Assembly (NCBI GenBank): GCA_016630955.3
Contig: CM049986.1
Location: 2,480,001-2,544,000 of the forward strand
DNA: 64,000 bases
Source: Didymella arachidicola
Taxonomy: Eukaryota > Ascomycota > Dothideomycetes > Pleosporales > Didymellaceae
Direction of reading: 5' to 3'
A program made the translations under genes and the position numbers. Below are positions 32,841 to 43,651 of this stretch, piece after piece. Numbering within the stretch: position 1 is the stretch's first letter; every line of letters begins with the position of its first letter. Under the pieces are notes generated by a model. The model saw only the letters and a list, made by a program, of their open reading frames with translations, was not told the origin of the DNA and made no database searches.

Positions 32841-33737
32841 TTACGAATGTGCTGTACCATTCCACGTCAACCCACATCTCTGGTAACAAGCCTTCGCGCC
32901 CTGCGCAAACGCCGCCGGGATACGCCCATAGAACTCCGACACATGGAAATCGTTCAAGAAATCGGGGTATCCTAACCCAGCCTTGATCAGCTCTGAATCT
33001 TGAACGAACAAGTTCTGACTCGTACGACTGACACCAGTATGTTCGCTTGACAGAGCTGCCACAAATATAGCAGGCTCACAGTTATCGTTGAAGTTATAAT
33101 GGATTGAGCCTCGCGGGCGGATAGTGCCTTGGTACAGGCCGATGGTGGTCAGTATGGGTTGGTCGAAGCCGTCTTCGAAGACGAAGCCTATGTGGAGTGA
33201 TTTGCCGGCGACGAGGAGAATGATTTCAGTTGCGCAATTGTGGATGTGGAAAGAGTCGAGGCCGCCTGTATGCATCTTTAGTCTCCACATATACATGTCT
33301 TTGAAGGACACGGGACTTACAGGCGTTCAGGTATCCGATAGCCATACTTAGACCCGTGTTAAGCAGCTCGGGAAAATTAGTCGCCTGTGCAAGGCAGCCC
33401 TGCCCGCCGAGTCCGTTTCCAGCATTACTGATAAAGCTTTCACGTGTGAAGTTAAACTTGAAGTAGTCATCGCTATCGCCGAGACTCCGAATGTATTTCA
33501 GCTTGTCAACCTCAGTGTATGCGAATTTGATCTCGTTGAGTTGATCCTTGGTGTAGGTGGAATTAAGCCGGCGTATGTGGCATACGGACTGTCCCCAGGT
33601 GTTGTCTGGGTTTGGTGCCAGTCCAGAGGATTGTTGAAGATGATTCCCTTTGGTAGATTGGGAAGAATATGGGTACGGTCCGAGACTGAGAGGGTAAGTG
33701 ACGCCGCGAAGGCTGATACAATGATTTCGCTGTCCAT
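32841..33737 (-). CDS. secreted cupin, spherulin/germin-like
   Basis: Proposed exons 33677-33737, 33321-33605 and 32841-33265 give 256 residues in phase. The 55-nt second intron is firm. The 71-nt first intron is tentative because it lacks a good branch point. Cupin motif 1 is GLDSFHIHNCATEIILLVAG, with the HxH and Glu metal ligands. Motif 2 is RPRGSIHYNFN, with the second His. The N-terminus MDSEIIVSAFAASLTLS is a weak signal peptide. Mature sequence contains paired cysteines and TFN-type glycosylation potential (KFNFTRES). Fungal members bind metal and are extracellular, and their enzymatic role is generally undefined. A TATA box lies 92 bp upstream. Confidence 0.72.
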
Positions 33738-34514
33738 TGTGGACGATACGAGCAGTGAGAAAGCAATTTTGAACGTTTGAGCTGTCTCAAGCCTACTGCT
33801 GTATGCGTCTCCAGCGAGGATACAATGGCTTATATACCACGGCTTCAGTACTCAAATAGTCTTTCTTGTTACCAACGTAGAGCCCGCTGCGCTCATCTAG
33901 ATCTTTAGATACGTGTCCGCTTGTACTTAAGGTTCGAACTTTGCGTTCGGAGACTAGGTTGAGGACATGATTGGGGCGGTACCTGGATGTGTCTTGGAAA
34001 TGAACGCATCGAATACTTTAGCGTGAGAGATATGGAGCTACTATGCGGCACATCAACGACTTATCGACCAGGACACCGACTTTGCAGGATTCTACAAGCG
34101 ACGGGAAGACCTATGGGAATCAAGGCTTACGCTATAGTGTGATCTGTTTGCTGATCGTGAGCGATTTGTCATGGCGAGGTATCTTGGGAGAGCTCGCGTA
34201 TGTCCTGCAAGTGTAATGATTTAAATAGCCGACTGCAGTAGTTGGAGAAGATCGTTGAGCAAATACCTTAGTCAGGGTTGAACAGGGAAAACGTTGCGCA
34301 GCGGGCCATAACCTGGGGAAGTGGGGAAACGTGCTGCGACTTATATACGGAGTTATTACCGCCTTCCATGGTGGTTGGTCAGGTACTCTCTACTGGCTAA
34401 GAAACCATCGCAAGGTCAGTTTCCACAGAAAGTGATAGAAGGGATTGGTGTGGTGTGTCGCAGAGCGCTCATGTAAGGTCTTTGCATCATTTAGAGCACT
34501 CTCATGGCCTGACC
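33738..34514. other. cupin upstream region
   Basis: Cupin promoter and the 3' flank of the CUE-domain gene. A TATA element is listed separately. No other gene is visible. Confidence 0.5.
33829..33836 (-). promoter_or_regulatory. TATA box of the cupin gene
   Basis: Minus-strand TATATAAG lies 92 bp before the proposed cupin start codon. This is a typical distance for a fungal TATA promoter and suggests a regulated rather than housekeeping gene. Confidence 0.5.
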
Positions 34515-36535
34515 TCATGCAGCGAATCCACCTCGCGCCATTTTCTTATCTCGCTGAGCTTTGCGATTATGGTTCGCACTGGAGCCCTTATTAGCCTCCT
34601 TGCGTTGCCTCGAGATCTGTGTGCTCTTGTCGTCAGAGGGCCCTGCAACATTGCCGCCACCTCGACCACCTCCACGACCACCCCGTCCTTGGCCTCTACC
34701 TCGGCCTCTGCCGCCGAATCCTCCTCTTCCTCCGTCTCCACTGCCTTCGTCGCCAGATGCGCCAGGACTGTTCTTCCATGCTGTAGATTGTAGCTCTCTT
34801 TGCTGCCCCTGGAATGTGGAGTACTTGGCTTCGAGACGTCGTAATCGCTTTGGATCTCGGACCACCATGACGCTCCAGCCTTCTATTGCCTCGTCAGTCA
34901 TGCCGGTTTCGCTCTTCAACGCCGCACGAGCCCTGCTACGTCTCGTTTCAGAATCGCGAGCAAAGCCATCAGAGCTTATCATCCATGCGCGAAACAAGGC
35001 CTCCTCGTTCTTGTCTGAAAGATCCGTGTTGGAGTCTCCATCTGGTGCAGCTGTATCTACTGATGCACCCACATCTTCGAAGTCGTACGTATCATCCCGC
35101 TCATCATCGTCAGAATCGAATGCTGCTAATGCGGCCAGGATATGGGATTTTGCAGGTGCTTTACTGCGATCTGAAAGGACTTTATCCGCTGTCAGATCTT
35201 GATTTCTCCGGCCAACGTGGAGACGGGATGTATCAACAGCGAGCTTATCGAACTCATCGTCATTGAAGATGTTTCGTCGTTCGGGCAAAAGCTGACTCGA
35301 CTTCGGAGGCAGGTGAGATGGCGGCTCTACTGAGCTTGTGGGTCTGATGCTACGGTCAGCGTGGCTTCAAGGAAAATGAACGAGTACACTTACAATTGCT
35401 CGTTTCGGTCGGCTCCAGCGAGGTACGGCGGTAGCGAGCCGTCAAGTAGATGTGCCGTGACTTCTTCGACGTTGTCGTTATACGCGTCAAGCAGCTTCAC
35501 CACGAAACCAGCGCCAAGATCCGGAAACAGGTCTTGCACTTGCGTGACAATACTCATACGATGGATATGGACCTCTCCCGTGAAAGCTCTGAGGCCGTAT
35601 TCATCCTCTTCTGCCTTGCTCTTACCCTTGTCAACCTTTCGGCGGACTAAGCGCTTGGGTCGCACGAGGCCCGCTTGCCGGAAGGCGTTAAATGAAGTTG
35701 CCGTGTTTCGTACTCTCGCTGCTTCAGGCACGGTAGTCTTGTCTCTAATCTTCTCGAGCAAAGGTGTGTTTGTAACTAGATCTGCGACAAATGTCTTCTT
35801 TCCAGGCTCCCTCTTTTGCTCTTGCTCTTCACTAGATTTGAGCGAGTAGAGGTGGTCGGATAGCAATGAGTAGTTCGGTTTCGATCCCTCTAGTGTCGCC
35901 GTGAGACCTAGATAGGCAGTTGTGACTAACTTCTTTTGCATCGATATCGGAACTTTGGAGTAGGCGCTAGAGAGTGCATCGAGGAAGTCCGAGCCAGTAA
36001 GCATGTATATGCTTGCATCTGGAGAGGCTTTCAACAACGGCGCTATTCGATCCAGTGTGCCCTCTGCTTCTTCTGGTCGTTTCGAATCCAGGTTGCGTAT
36101 CAAAGAAGTCTTTGCTGTCTGGAGTGACTTCTCAACTGCCCCGCCATTCTGCTTCCATAAAGCCTGAAGTAAACTCCGGAACTGCTCGCTCTTGGTAAAA
36201 GCATGGCATATGTCTGCCAAAACAGGCCAGTTGAGAAAGGCAGCCTCCACATCTTTCCCAGACCATATTCTATGGAGTAGCAGGAACAACTTCTTGCGCA
36301 AAGAGACGACCCGTGGCGCAAGGTTATCGTCACCAGCTAGCTCGTGGAAGAAGGAGATGACGAACAAGCCCAGCGAATCAACGTCTTTGCGCGCTGCTGC
36401 GAAATGTTGATCATCCAGGCGCAAATAGAGATCTGTGAGTGTCGTCCAAGAATCCAGGTACAGCTGCCAATCGTCTGGCTGGATGCTCTGTCGAACTTTG
36501 GTGTCCGGAAAAGGCGCAAATTGGGGCAGAGACAT
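34515..36535 (-). CDS. CUE3: CUE-domain ribosome quality-control factor, Cue3/ASCC2 homologue
   Basis: Two exons, 35394-36535 and 34515-35349, flank a 44-nt GTAAGT..TAG intron and give 658 residues. ATG 36535 (MSLPQFAPFPDTKVRQSI) is preferred. An in-frame ATG at 36586 adds 17 residues. The N-terminal helical domain (to about residue 250) matches ASCC2/Cue3 (WTTLTDLYLRLDD, SLGLFVISFFHEL, FLLLHRIWSG). The CUE domain follows at about 330-375 (SIVTQVQDLFPDLGAGFVVKLLDAYNDNVEEVTAHLLDG region). The C-terminus holds conserved NIFNDDEFDKLAVD, an acidic stretch and an RGG-rich tail. In yeast, Cue3 with Slh1 and Rqt4 forms the RQT complex that splits collided, ubiquitinated ribosomes. The CUE domain binds ubiquitin. 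Confidence 0.93.
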
Positions 36536-36949
36536 CGTCCTTTTATGCGCAGCTGTGAGGTTGAGAGAGACAGCTTTGACATTCATGCGCTTGCAATTTA
36601 TCGATATATGACGACGTCAAGGCCCCACACCGCGGTGGTGGGCAGTCACAATGGCTCATGCTTAGGTTGCGGGCGCGCGATGGTTCTAGCTCTGAACGAT
36701 TAGCGTCGCCGCAAAGGCGGGCGCAACTCTACCGCCTTTCCTACTGGCCAATGATGCGCAGGTCAGGCGGGTCCCGCTAAGCGAGGAAAGCACTGCGCAC
36801 TTCGAAATTTCATCTCGAATTTCGAACTGCACGTACGCCGTCACTAAACGCAAAACCACGCCAGTCATCACATTACCGTGATCCTCCGCTCGATCCAGGT
36901 CGTGACTGCCCTTTGATTCAATCAACACCACACTCCAAAGCCAATCACC
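36536..36949. other. divergent promoter, Cue3 and uS10
   Basis: Shared upstream region of the two divergent translation genes. It contains no other supportable feature. A long open frame on the minus strand at 36686-37249 is the antisense of the uS10 gene. Confidence 0.5.
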
Positions 36950-37401
36950 ATGTCTTACAGTACGGTGACCTATACGCGAGTGCAATGCTTCTGCTAATAA
37001 TTCGCAGACAAGCCAGAGAAGGACTTCGGCGAGGGCCCCAAGATCCACAAGATCCGCATCACCCTCACCTCCCGCAACGTCAAGTCGCTCGAGAAGGTCT
37101 GCCAGGAGCTCATCGACCGTGCCAAGAACAAGGAGCTCCGCGTTAAGGGCCCCGTCCGTCTCCCCACCAAGGTCCTTAAGGTCACCACCCGTAAGACCCC
37201 TAACGGTGAGGGTTCCAAGACCTGGGACACCTACGAGATGCGCATCCACAAGCGTAAGTCAACCTGAGAGCACCGCATTGTGTCGCCACGTACTAATAAA
37301 GAATAGGCCTTATCGACCTCCACGCCCCTACCGAGGTTGTCAAGCAGATCATCATCAACATCGAGGCCGGTGTCGAAGTTGAGGTCACCATCGCCGCATA
37401 A
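36950..37401 (+). CDS. rps20: 40S ribosomal protein uS10 (S20)
   Basis: Three exons: 36950-36959, 37008-37253 and 37307-37401. They encode 116 residues. The first exon is only 10 nt and gives MSY plus one base, completed as MSYNKPEKDFGEGPKIHKIR across a 48-nt intron with a CTAAT branch point. The core TLTSRNVKSLEKVCQELIDR, VKGPVRLPTKVLKVTTRKTP and the terminal KRLIDLHAPTEVVKQI are universal uS10 signatures. The second intron (53 nt) splits the KR-LIDLHAP junction in phase. The product is a component of the head of the small cytosolic ribosomal subunit. Codons are strongly C-ending, as in highly expressed genes. Confidence 0.98.
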
Positions 37402-38319
37402 GCGCTTCGTTGGGAAAGATGAAGGAGTGATGGGTCTGAACAAACACGTGGTTATGACAGCTTAACTGCTGGTCATGCAATGAAATGATTCAAGACCAAG
37501 CCCTTCTCTTATTGCTGTGATTGCGTGAGACCGTTGAAGAGTTGCCGGTTAGCGTGCACATCTGATGATCGGCCTGCTTGGCGTCAGGTTCACTTCATAC
37601 TATCGAGGTAATTCCGAGTATAGGCGGACACTGTAAACTATCTCTTCACCTAGACCAACTTACAGCCTATCGGACGCTATATGCATCTTAGTAGGTAGTC
37701 TGCAGTCGCTAATCGCTATCTTCACATATGTCGTGTAACGCCTAATCCCCGAAGCCAACCGAACCTGCTTGATCAGGCGCTTGATGCATGGGCATGATCT
37801 TGTGGCTCAGATCGATTACGTGTTGGAAGGGATTTCCTTGGTGGAGTTGTCAAGCTGAGCAACGGAAGTACAGCGTGATGTGGATTTGCTACACCAGATG
37901 ACCTTTACCGGCTGTGAAAGGACTGGGCATAATCTCGACAGCCACAACCACAGTCTCGCAGGATCGTGTTAGTAAACGAGATGCACAAGCGGACAGCCAT
38001 AGTGTCACGAGCAAAGCTGTCGGGTCAAGCGAGTCACCGTACCCTTTAACCATGCTGTCGTCAGTTAGACGACACGCTCCGAATGCATCAAAGAAGCAAC
38101 TTTAAAGTTCAAGTCCAGGAAAGGTCGTAAGGAGACGGGAAGGCCATTGAAGGTAGCAAGGCGCATGCACGTTGGAGAGATATAGAAATTGAAGTCGTGA
38201 TGTGTACTTCGTTAGCGCCGCGCTAGGTTCCTCCATTCTTTCCCAAGTGCGCCTGCCGAATGATTATCTCAATATGCGTCAACATAACCGCGCAATCACC
38301 CTTGCACAAACAACAAAAA
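37402..38319. other. intergenic with a dyad near its end
   Basis: uS10 3' flank and Tan1 promoter. The only distinct element is the 6-1-6 dyad at 38213-38225. No gene is supportable. Confidence 0.5.
38213..38225. promoter_or_regulatory. 6-1-6 dyad in the Tan1 promoter
   Basis: TAGCGC-C-GCGCTA, identical to the copy at 6048-6060, ends 95 nt before the Tan1 ATG. That is a normal distance for a core promoter or activator site. The binding factor is unknown. Confidence 0.45.
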
Positions 38320-39583
38320 ATGGCTGATTCTGCTCCGGTCAAAAGAAAGGCTGAGTCGGACGCGCACGGTAATGGCGACTCTAAGCGATCAAAGGTGAGA
38401 TCGTTCCGACATCTATGAAAACTGCGCTAAAGCCCTGGTCCTGCGTGTACATGCTTCTTACACGCATGCAACTTTACCGTGCTGCATGATATTAACGGAT
38501 TACACAGGGAAAAAAGAAATGGGAGATGCCGAGACGAGGAAATGCAGAAGTTCGCCAGATCAACCCTGGTGATGTAGGGATCTGGGCAACTTGCGCTATG
38601 AAGAAAGAGGCGCCCACGGTGGCGGACCTGCGCGATCTGTTCCAAGGAGTGAGTACATTATGCATAAATATTGCCGCCTCTGTATAGTGATTCATAGCTG
38701 ACAAAGTCAAGTACGCCACCAAGCTTTATGGTGAAAAAACCGCGAACGGGACGGCCGAGGATGTGGACTCTGACGCCGGCGGTGACATTGAAGCCGAGAT
38801 AGAAAAAGAGCTTGCCGACATTCGTAAACCAAGGGTGCAGCCTCTCTTTCAATCGGTGAAGCTGGATACTCAGTGCTGTAAGCGCGGCCCCTGTTCGTCG
38901 TGCAGCGTACGCGTGAGACTAATCAACGAAGTGGTATTTTTCAAGACACGGGCACCAGTAGATCCTGTTTCTTTCGTACACAAGATATGTCAGGATACGG
39001 CAGATGGCGTTCAACACAAAAACTGCCGTTTCGTCAAACGACTGACTCCAATCACGGGCATCGAGAGAGCCAACCAAAAAGGTCTGGAAACTGTCGCAGA
39101 GCAGGTACTTGCACCGTGTTTCCATGGACCTGAGAATGTGGGAAGGAAGGTAAGATCGACTCCTTCATACGCTGATGTCGGACAGGTCTTGACAGAGACC
39201 GGCTCACTAATGTATCGTGAAACTACAGTTCGCGATCCGACCAACTATTCGAAACAACAAAGACTTCAAGAGGGATGATGTGATCAAGACTGTCGCGGCT
39301 GCGGTGGGACCAGGTCACAAGGTTGACCTGCACAATTATGACCTGCTCATCTTTGTGGAGATATACAAGGTACAAGATGCCACCTGATATTGCAGGCTGG
39401 TGCCACTAGAGGTCTAGCTTGGTCTCAACGGCTGCTGATGATATCCAGAATGTTATTGGTATGAGTGTCGTCGGGCCTGACTTTGATAAGCTCAAGCGCT
39501 ACAATATCGAGGAACTTCGTCAAGGACCTAAGAAGCAGCCTACTGATCCGGAGGTACTTCCTGCAATCACAGAGAGCACCTGA
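38320..39583 (+). CDS. TAN1: tRNA acetylation factor Tan1 (THUMP domain)
   Basis: Six exons: 38320-38394, 38508-38648, 38712-38877, 38932-39149, 39229-39369 and 39449-39583. They encode 291 residues with all phases closed. The N-terminus is Lys-rich (KRSKGKKKWEMPRRG). The THUMP region spans about residues 130-260: VVFFKTRAPVDP, CRFVKRLTPITG, FAIRPTIRNNKDFKRDDVI and HNYDLLIFVEIYKNVIGMSV. Tan1 presents serine and leucine tRNAs for N4-acetylcytidine formation at position 12 by the Kre33/Nat10 acetyltransferase. Introns of 54-113 nt all have GT..AG ends. The last exon reads through PTDPE to a TGA, and a further small exon cannot be excluded. The protein has no catalytic domain of its own. Confidence 0.92.
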
Positions 39584-40689
39584 GGTAAACTCAGATCGGA
39601 ACGATAAGAGTTGCTGCCCTCTCAGCTTCGGACCCGCCAAGTTGGCGGGTACGAGTGCTCCCAATTCGCAGCTGAAGGTTGTGCTTCTCATTGAGCAAAA
39701 TGCATCCAGATCATCACATTCTCTAGAACGACAGGAAAGTGAGCTCTGCACTGCCTAGCGTCCACTTAGGTACACGACCCGCTGTGCCGGAACCGAAGCG
39801 AGTCTTACATGGACACTTCGGCTCCACTACGTTCGCAGCCAGGCGTGCCAACTCGGAGGACGTTGCGTGGACACAATCAGGCCTGGCCAGGCTGGCAAAC
39901 ATGTCCATACCCACCAAAACAATGAATGCGCATCTTGATTCCGCTTATCCCGGTCACATCTGCACGTGTGCCACGCGCCAACCCCTGCTCGTTAGATGAA
40001 GCTCACGCGCTCACTCACCGTTTCGTCACGCCCCTTCCCCTTGTGCTTTCGTCGCAAACGTTATGTTTCAAGATCGAGTTGGCTTTCCCTTATTCAATGC
40101 GACCTATCAGAGCGCGAAATAGCCGACTCACGTCTCGGACAGTCTAACCCGAAATAGAGACCTTTGACGAAGCGCTTAGTACACTGGTCCAATGCCTTTG
40201 ACGCCTCGTGCATATTCATTCTTGGTTTCCTTGCTCTAGGAACAACTATTTGTTGCATTTTCGATCCCCATCTCGAATCTAACTGCACACGTAAGAAGTC
40301 CTGCTCGGTCCACGATTAGCCGACTGTGGCTTACCGGTTACTTTACGATGCGAATATGGCTTGTAGCTCACTCAAACTATTCTGGACCATAATCATAGCG
40401 TAATGCATTGGCAGTGGTGCCTGGTAAATATGCGCCATCACGAAAGCGATTCCCTTGACTATATCTCAGTCGGTCTTGTTCAGCCTACCTGAGATCGATA
40501 CCGCAAACATTCCCGCAACTAGTATACCTTGAAGCTCATCGGACATATTTCAAATGTCATACGACAACACTGTCGACTTTGGACACATGCTACGGAGTAA
40601 CAAAGGCTTTTAAACTAGTAGACCGACCCTCACAGGCGGTCAACGAGCTTTCCTTCGAGCCAGGATCTCGCTAAAGGATCCGTCTTACC
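39584..40689. other. intergenic, no gene seen
   Basis: Tan1 3' flank and upstream region of the kinase-like gene. Short overlapping frames at 39723-39999 on both strands have no protein pattern. AT content rises from about 40320. No RNA gene was found. Confidence 0.45.
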
Positions 40690-41861
40690 GTGTCCGCCAC
40701 TACAGACCAAGTCTTCATAATGCTTCTGCCCCCGCTGGATATTGTCGCATACCCTGCATTCACCATGAGCCGTGGAGCATACGCAAGTCATCCACCACGA
40801 CCATCTTCTAACGTATCATCGACATCTTCATCAACATCAACATCGTCTCGGACAAACACTGCATCGCCAGACTTCTTGGGTATACAAAAGCTCGTTCATA
40901 CTATATTCCGTTCTCCCAAGATCACAATACAGCAAGCCAAACGGTTACGAAGTCACGTCCATCAGGTCTATTTGATTCAACTTGCAGACGATGGTCCGCT
41001 CGTACTCAAGTGTCCACCAGCAGGCAACACAAGAATTCTGCGCCATGAAAGATATACTCTCGATACCCAAGTCAAGACATTGGAAACGCTCCATGAACAT
41101 ACTCAGCTCCCAGTGCCTCACATCATCAAGTTCGACAACCACGGAGGGCTTTTTGGCCTACCCTTCCTTATGATGAGCCACCTTCCAGGGTGCAGACTTG
41201 CAGAGCTAGCACCACACCTGACAATTGTCGAGCGCAACTCAATCGAACGCACCATGGGCTCGTACGTTCGCAGTTTGTCGTCACTTTCAGCAACACAGTT
41301 CGGTATGACACACCGGGTGTTTGAGCATAAAGGCTACAAGTCCTGGCGGGAGGCCTTCCTCGCTCTCTTGGAAGGCGCCTTAAGAGATGGTGAAGATATG
41401 CTTGTCACAATACCGTACGACAGTATCCGCTACCAGGTCATTAAGCACGCACATATCTTGGATGAAGTCACAGAGCCAAGGCTTGCTGCGATTGATGTAT
41501 GCAGTCAGGATAACGTACTCGTCGACGAACACACAAAGCGGGTGACTGGTCTTGTCGGCTTCTCGAACGTTATCTGGGGCGATTGGCTGCTCAATGGAGG
41601 TATGACAAGCGGCAGTGAAGCATTTTTCGAAGGCTTCGGCGAGTGTCCCGTGCGGACTGACGGTGTCAAGATCAGGATGTTGATGTAAGTCCACCTCAGA
41701 TCAATCTGTACGCTCACATTCGTTGACTTTACAAAAGGTACACGGTGTATCGGTCAATAGTCACGATCGTTGCACATCACTACCGTCCACATACCGTGAT
41801 CGATGAGCTCGAAGTGCGGCGTGCACTTGTTTGTGCACTCAACGAACTTGCAAGGATGTGA
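40690..41861 (+). CDS. APH-fold kinase-like protein with altered catalytic motifs
   Basis: Two exons, 40690-41684 and 41738-41861, flank a 53-nt intron and give 372 residues. Internal ATGs at 40720 and 40765 (CACCATGAGC) are alternative starts. After a Ser-rich leader, the aminoglycoside/choline-kinase fold is recognisable. It has a VYLIQLADDGPLVLKCPP strand with the probable nucleotide Lys, LRHERYTLDTQVKTLETLHEH, LPVPHIIKFD, LPFLMMSHLPGCRLAEL and ERTMGSYVRSLSSL. The catalytic loop usually read as HxDxxxxN is here AAIDVCSQDNVLVD, with Asp and Asn kept and His lost. The second motif, usually IIDFE, is LVGFSNVIWGDWL, with Gly at the metal-binding Asp. It may be a pseudokinase or a decaying paralogue. 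Large APH expansions are common in Pezizomycotina. Confidence 0.78.
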
Positions 41862-41924
41862 GAATAATCTTGTATTCGTCTATCTGTACAAGCCGGCCCT
41901 GGCGGTTGTCAGACTCGCATATGC

Positions 41925-42280
41925 AACGCCCCGTAACAGTCTCCCACACCGCAACACCCATCGACGATTGCCTTCACACAAAAGACACTGTAACAAAGCG
42001 CTATACCATCACGATACCATGAGCACATTTTCAGGACCAGCGTAGATTCCGGTAGCACTGGCGTACGGCGTTACTTCCCTTTACAGCATCCTCTATGATA
42101 CAGGCGTTCCTGAGTCCAAGCCATTTTTCTCAAAGTCGTAACTTGGTCCATCGATCCCGCTAGCGGCATCGTAGCTTTGCAGGAGCACTGTAATGTTCTA
42201 GAAAGTCTAGCGGATCTCGAACATGCCCCTGTCGACATAGACTCAGATTCCATAGCTGAAGATTCACAACCTTTCTGACT
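41925..42280 (+). pseudogene. decayed coding fragments, unidentified
   Basis: Three consecutive segments have protein-like composition but do not share a frame. They are MQRPVTVSHTATPIDDCLH.. ending at a stop near 42022, IPVALAYGVTSLYSILYDTG..PFFSKS after an in-frame stop at about 42043, and VVTWSIDPASGIVALQEHC..SIAEDSQPF ending near 42280. The last two are separated by a single-frame shift with no room for an intron. In-frame stops plus a shift suggest a dead gene fragment. I recognise no family. Chance open frames remain possible. Confidence 0.35.
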
Positions 42281-43510
42281 TTCTTGCTACACCAGCAATA
42301 CCATGCAGATCGCACTTTACATGATAAGCGACCAAGATAATCAAGCCCCGTAAGGCGCTCTGAGGCGATGACAGTGCAACATACCAGCCGCCGATTCTAC
42401 AGCACAGGTATCTAGTACCGACCTCTCATTATGTCCTAGGAGCGAGTACGGGGCCTGCACACGTCATCAACGCAAATACAAATCCCGTGAAGCATGGACA
42501 AAATGACTTGCATCGGCTGGGTGAAGCGAAGACCGACCTGTGAAGCGAGACAGTCTTGCCTACTAAGCTCTACAGCAACATTGGGCTTCTAGCCATCAGC
42601 ACACGCGACTGGATATGCACCCGCAGCTTCAAGGCCGCCTGCAAAGCGATGGACGGATGCGGAAGCGCTGCCTCCTATGACACTGCAATTGCCCGCTCCA
42701 GTCCTTGCATCGGCCGAGTCTCCGCTCTCGCCCACCCCTCGCATGCAGCAAAACGTCGCCTTCATCTCCACGTATCATATGGTCCACCTATCCATCGGTC
42801 GTGAATACATGACTACGATACTCGCCAACCCATGCCCTAGCCGTTAGATGCTCCTTTCGCTCACCCCTGTCTTCATCACGTCTTCGTCAGAGCTTCCAGA
42901 ACGCTCGGTTCCGGTGGCACGGTTAGGCCAATGAACGTCCGAGGAGATAGGTCCTTCGCTACTTCGCTCCGAGACGGTACTAGTGCATGACAAGGTTGCG
43001 GACCCTGCTGCTCACCACGCTGAGTCGCTTGCTGATACACAAAACGAAGCAGGTCAGACGGGGCGCAGCGGGTGCCGCGATGCGGGAACGCGGCGCTGTG
43101 GAGACGCGATGTTACATCTGAGGAATGTAACTGCGGGTACGTACCCTAGGCTTCGCTTACTTGGTGTCGGGGGTGAGCGAGGAGGATGCGAAGAGATGCG
43201 TGTGTATGTACCTGTTGTGTTGAATCTTCGCTATCTCGAGGGATGCGTGAGCGCTTAAGCAGCGGCTTCCACGTATTCGTCTGATGTGCGCAAGTGTGTA
43301 TCCGACCCGGACTGCTGGGTATTGATATCAGAGATAGAGCATAGTAAGCTCTTTGCGACTCCTGCTGGTCTACCCTGATGTAGTTGTGGTCACATATACT
43401 GCTTTTATGTTCACATCGCGGCTATCGCAACAGCAACGGCGTTCATACATGAGCGTGACTCCAGCTTTCAACCTTATACACAAGAATTGCACAAGAATAT
43501 GATATATGTA

Positions 43511-43531
43511 TTAGACATTAGACATTAGACA
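43511..43531. repeat. TTAGACA x3 microrepeat
   Basis: Three perfect head-to-tail copies of a 7-nt unit in the 3' flank of the disordered orphan gene. Probably a neutral minisatellite seed. Confidence 0.8.
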
Positions 43532-43651
43532 TTGATACATCTACTCGATTGCGTTGACAAGTCACCAACACCGTGGCCACTGGCCTTATAAAGGATCGTT
43601 GCCTAACCACTCCTCCTCCACTTTCCGAGGTCTCGGATCCGGAGTATCTTC

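Larger units (their letters stand above)
41862..43651. other. gene-poor region with decayed coding fragments
   Basis: Immediately after the kinase-like gene, fragments around 41925-42280 (+) look like broken coding sequence and are listed separately. From 42300 on I see no gene. A 7-nt triplicated repeat lies at 43511-43531. Confidence 0.45.

Noticed and set aside
36686..37249. 187-codon minus-strand frame over the uS10 gene
   Set aside because: It is the antisense of uS10 exon 2, whose ribosomal signatures are unmistakable. The antisense product is an artefact of codon bias.
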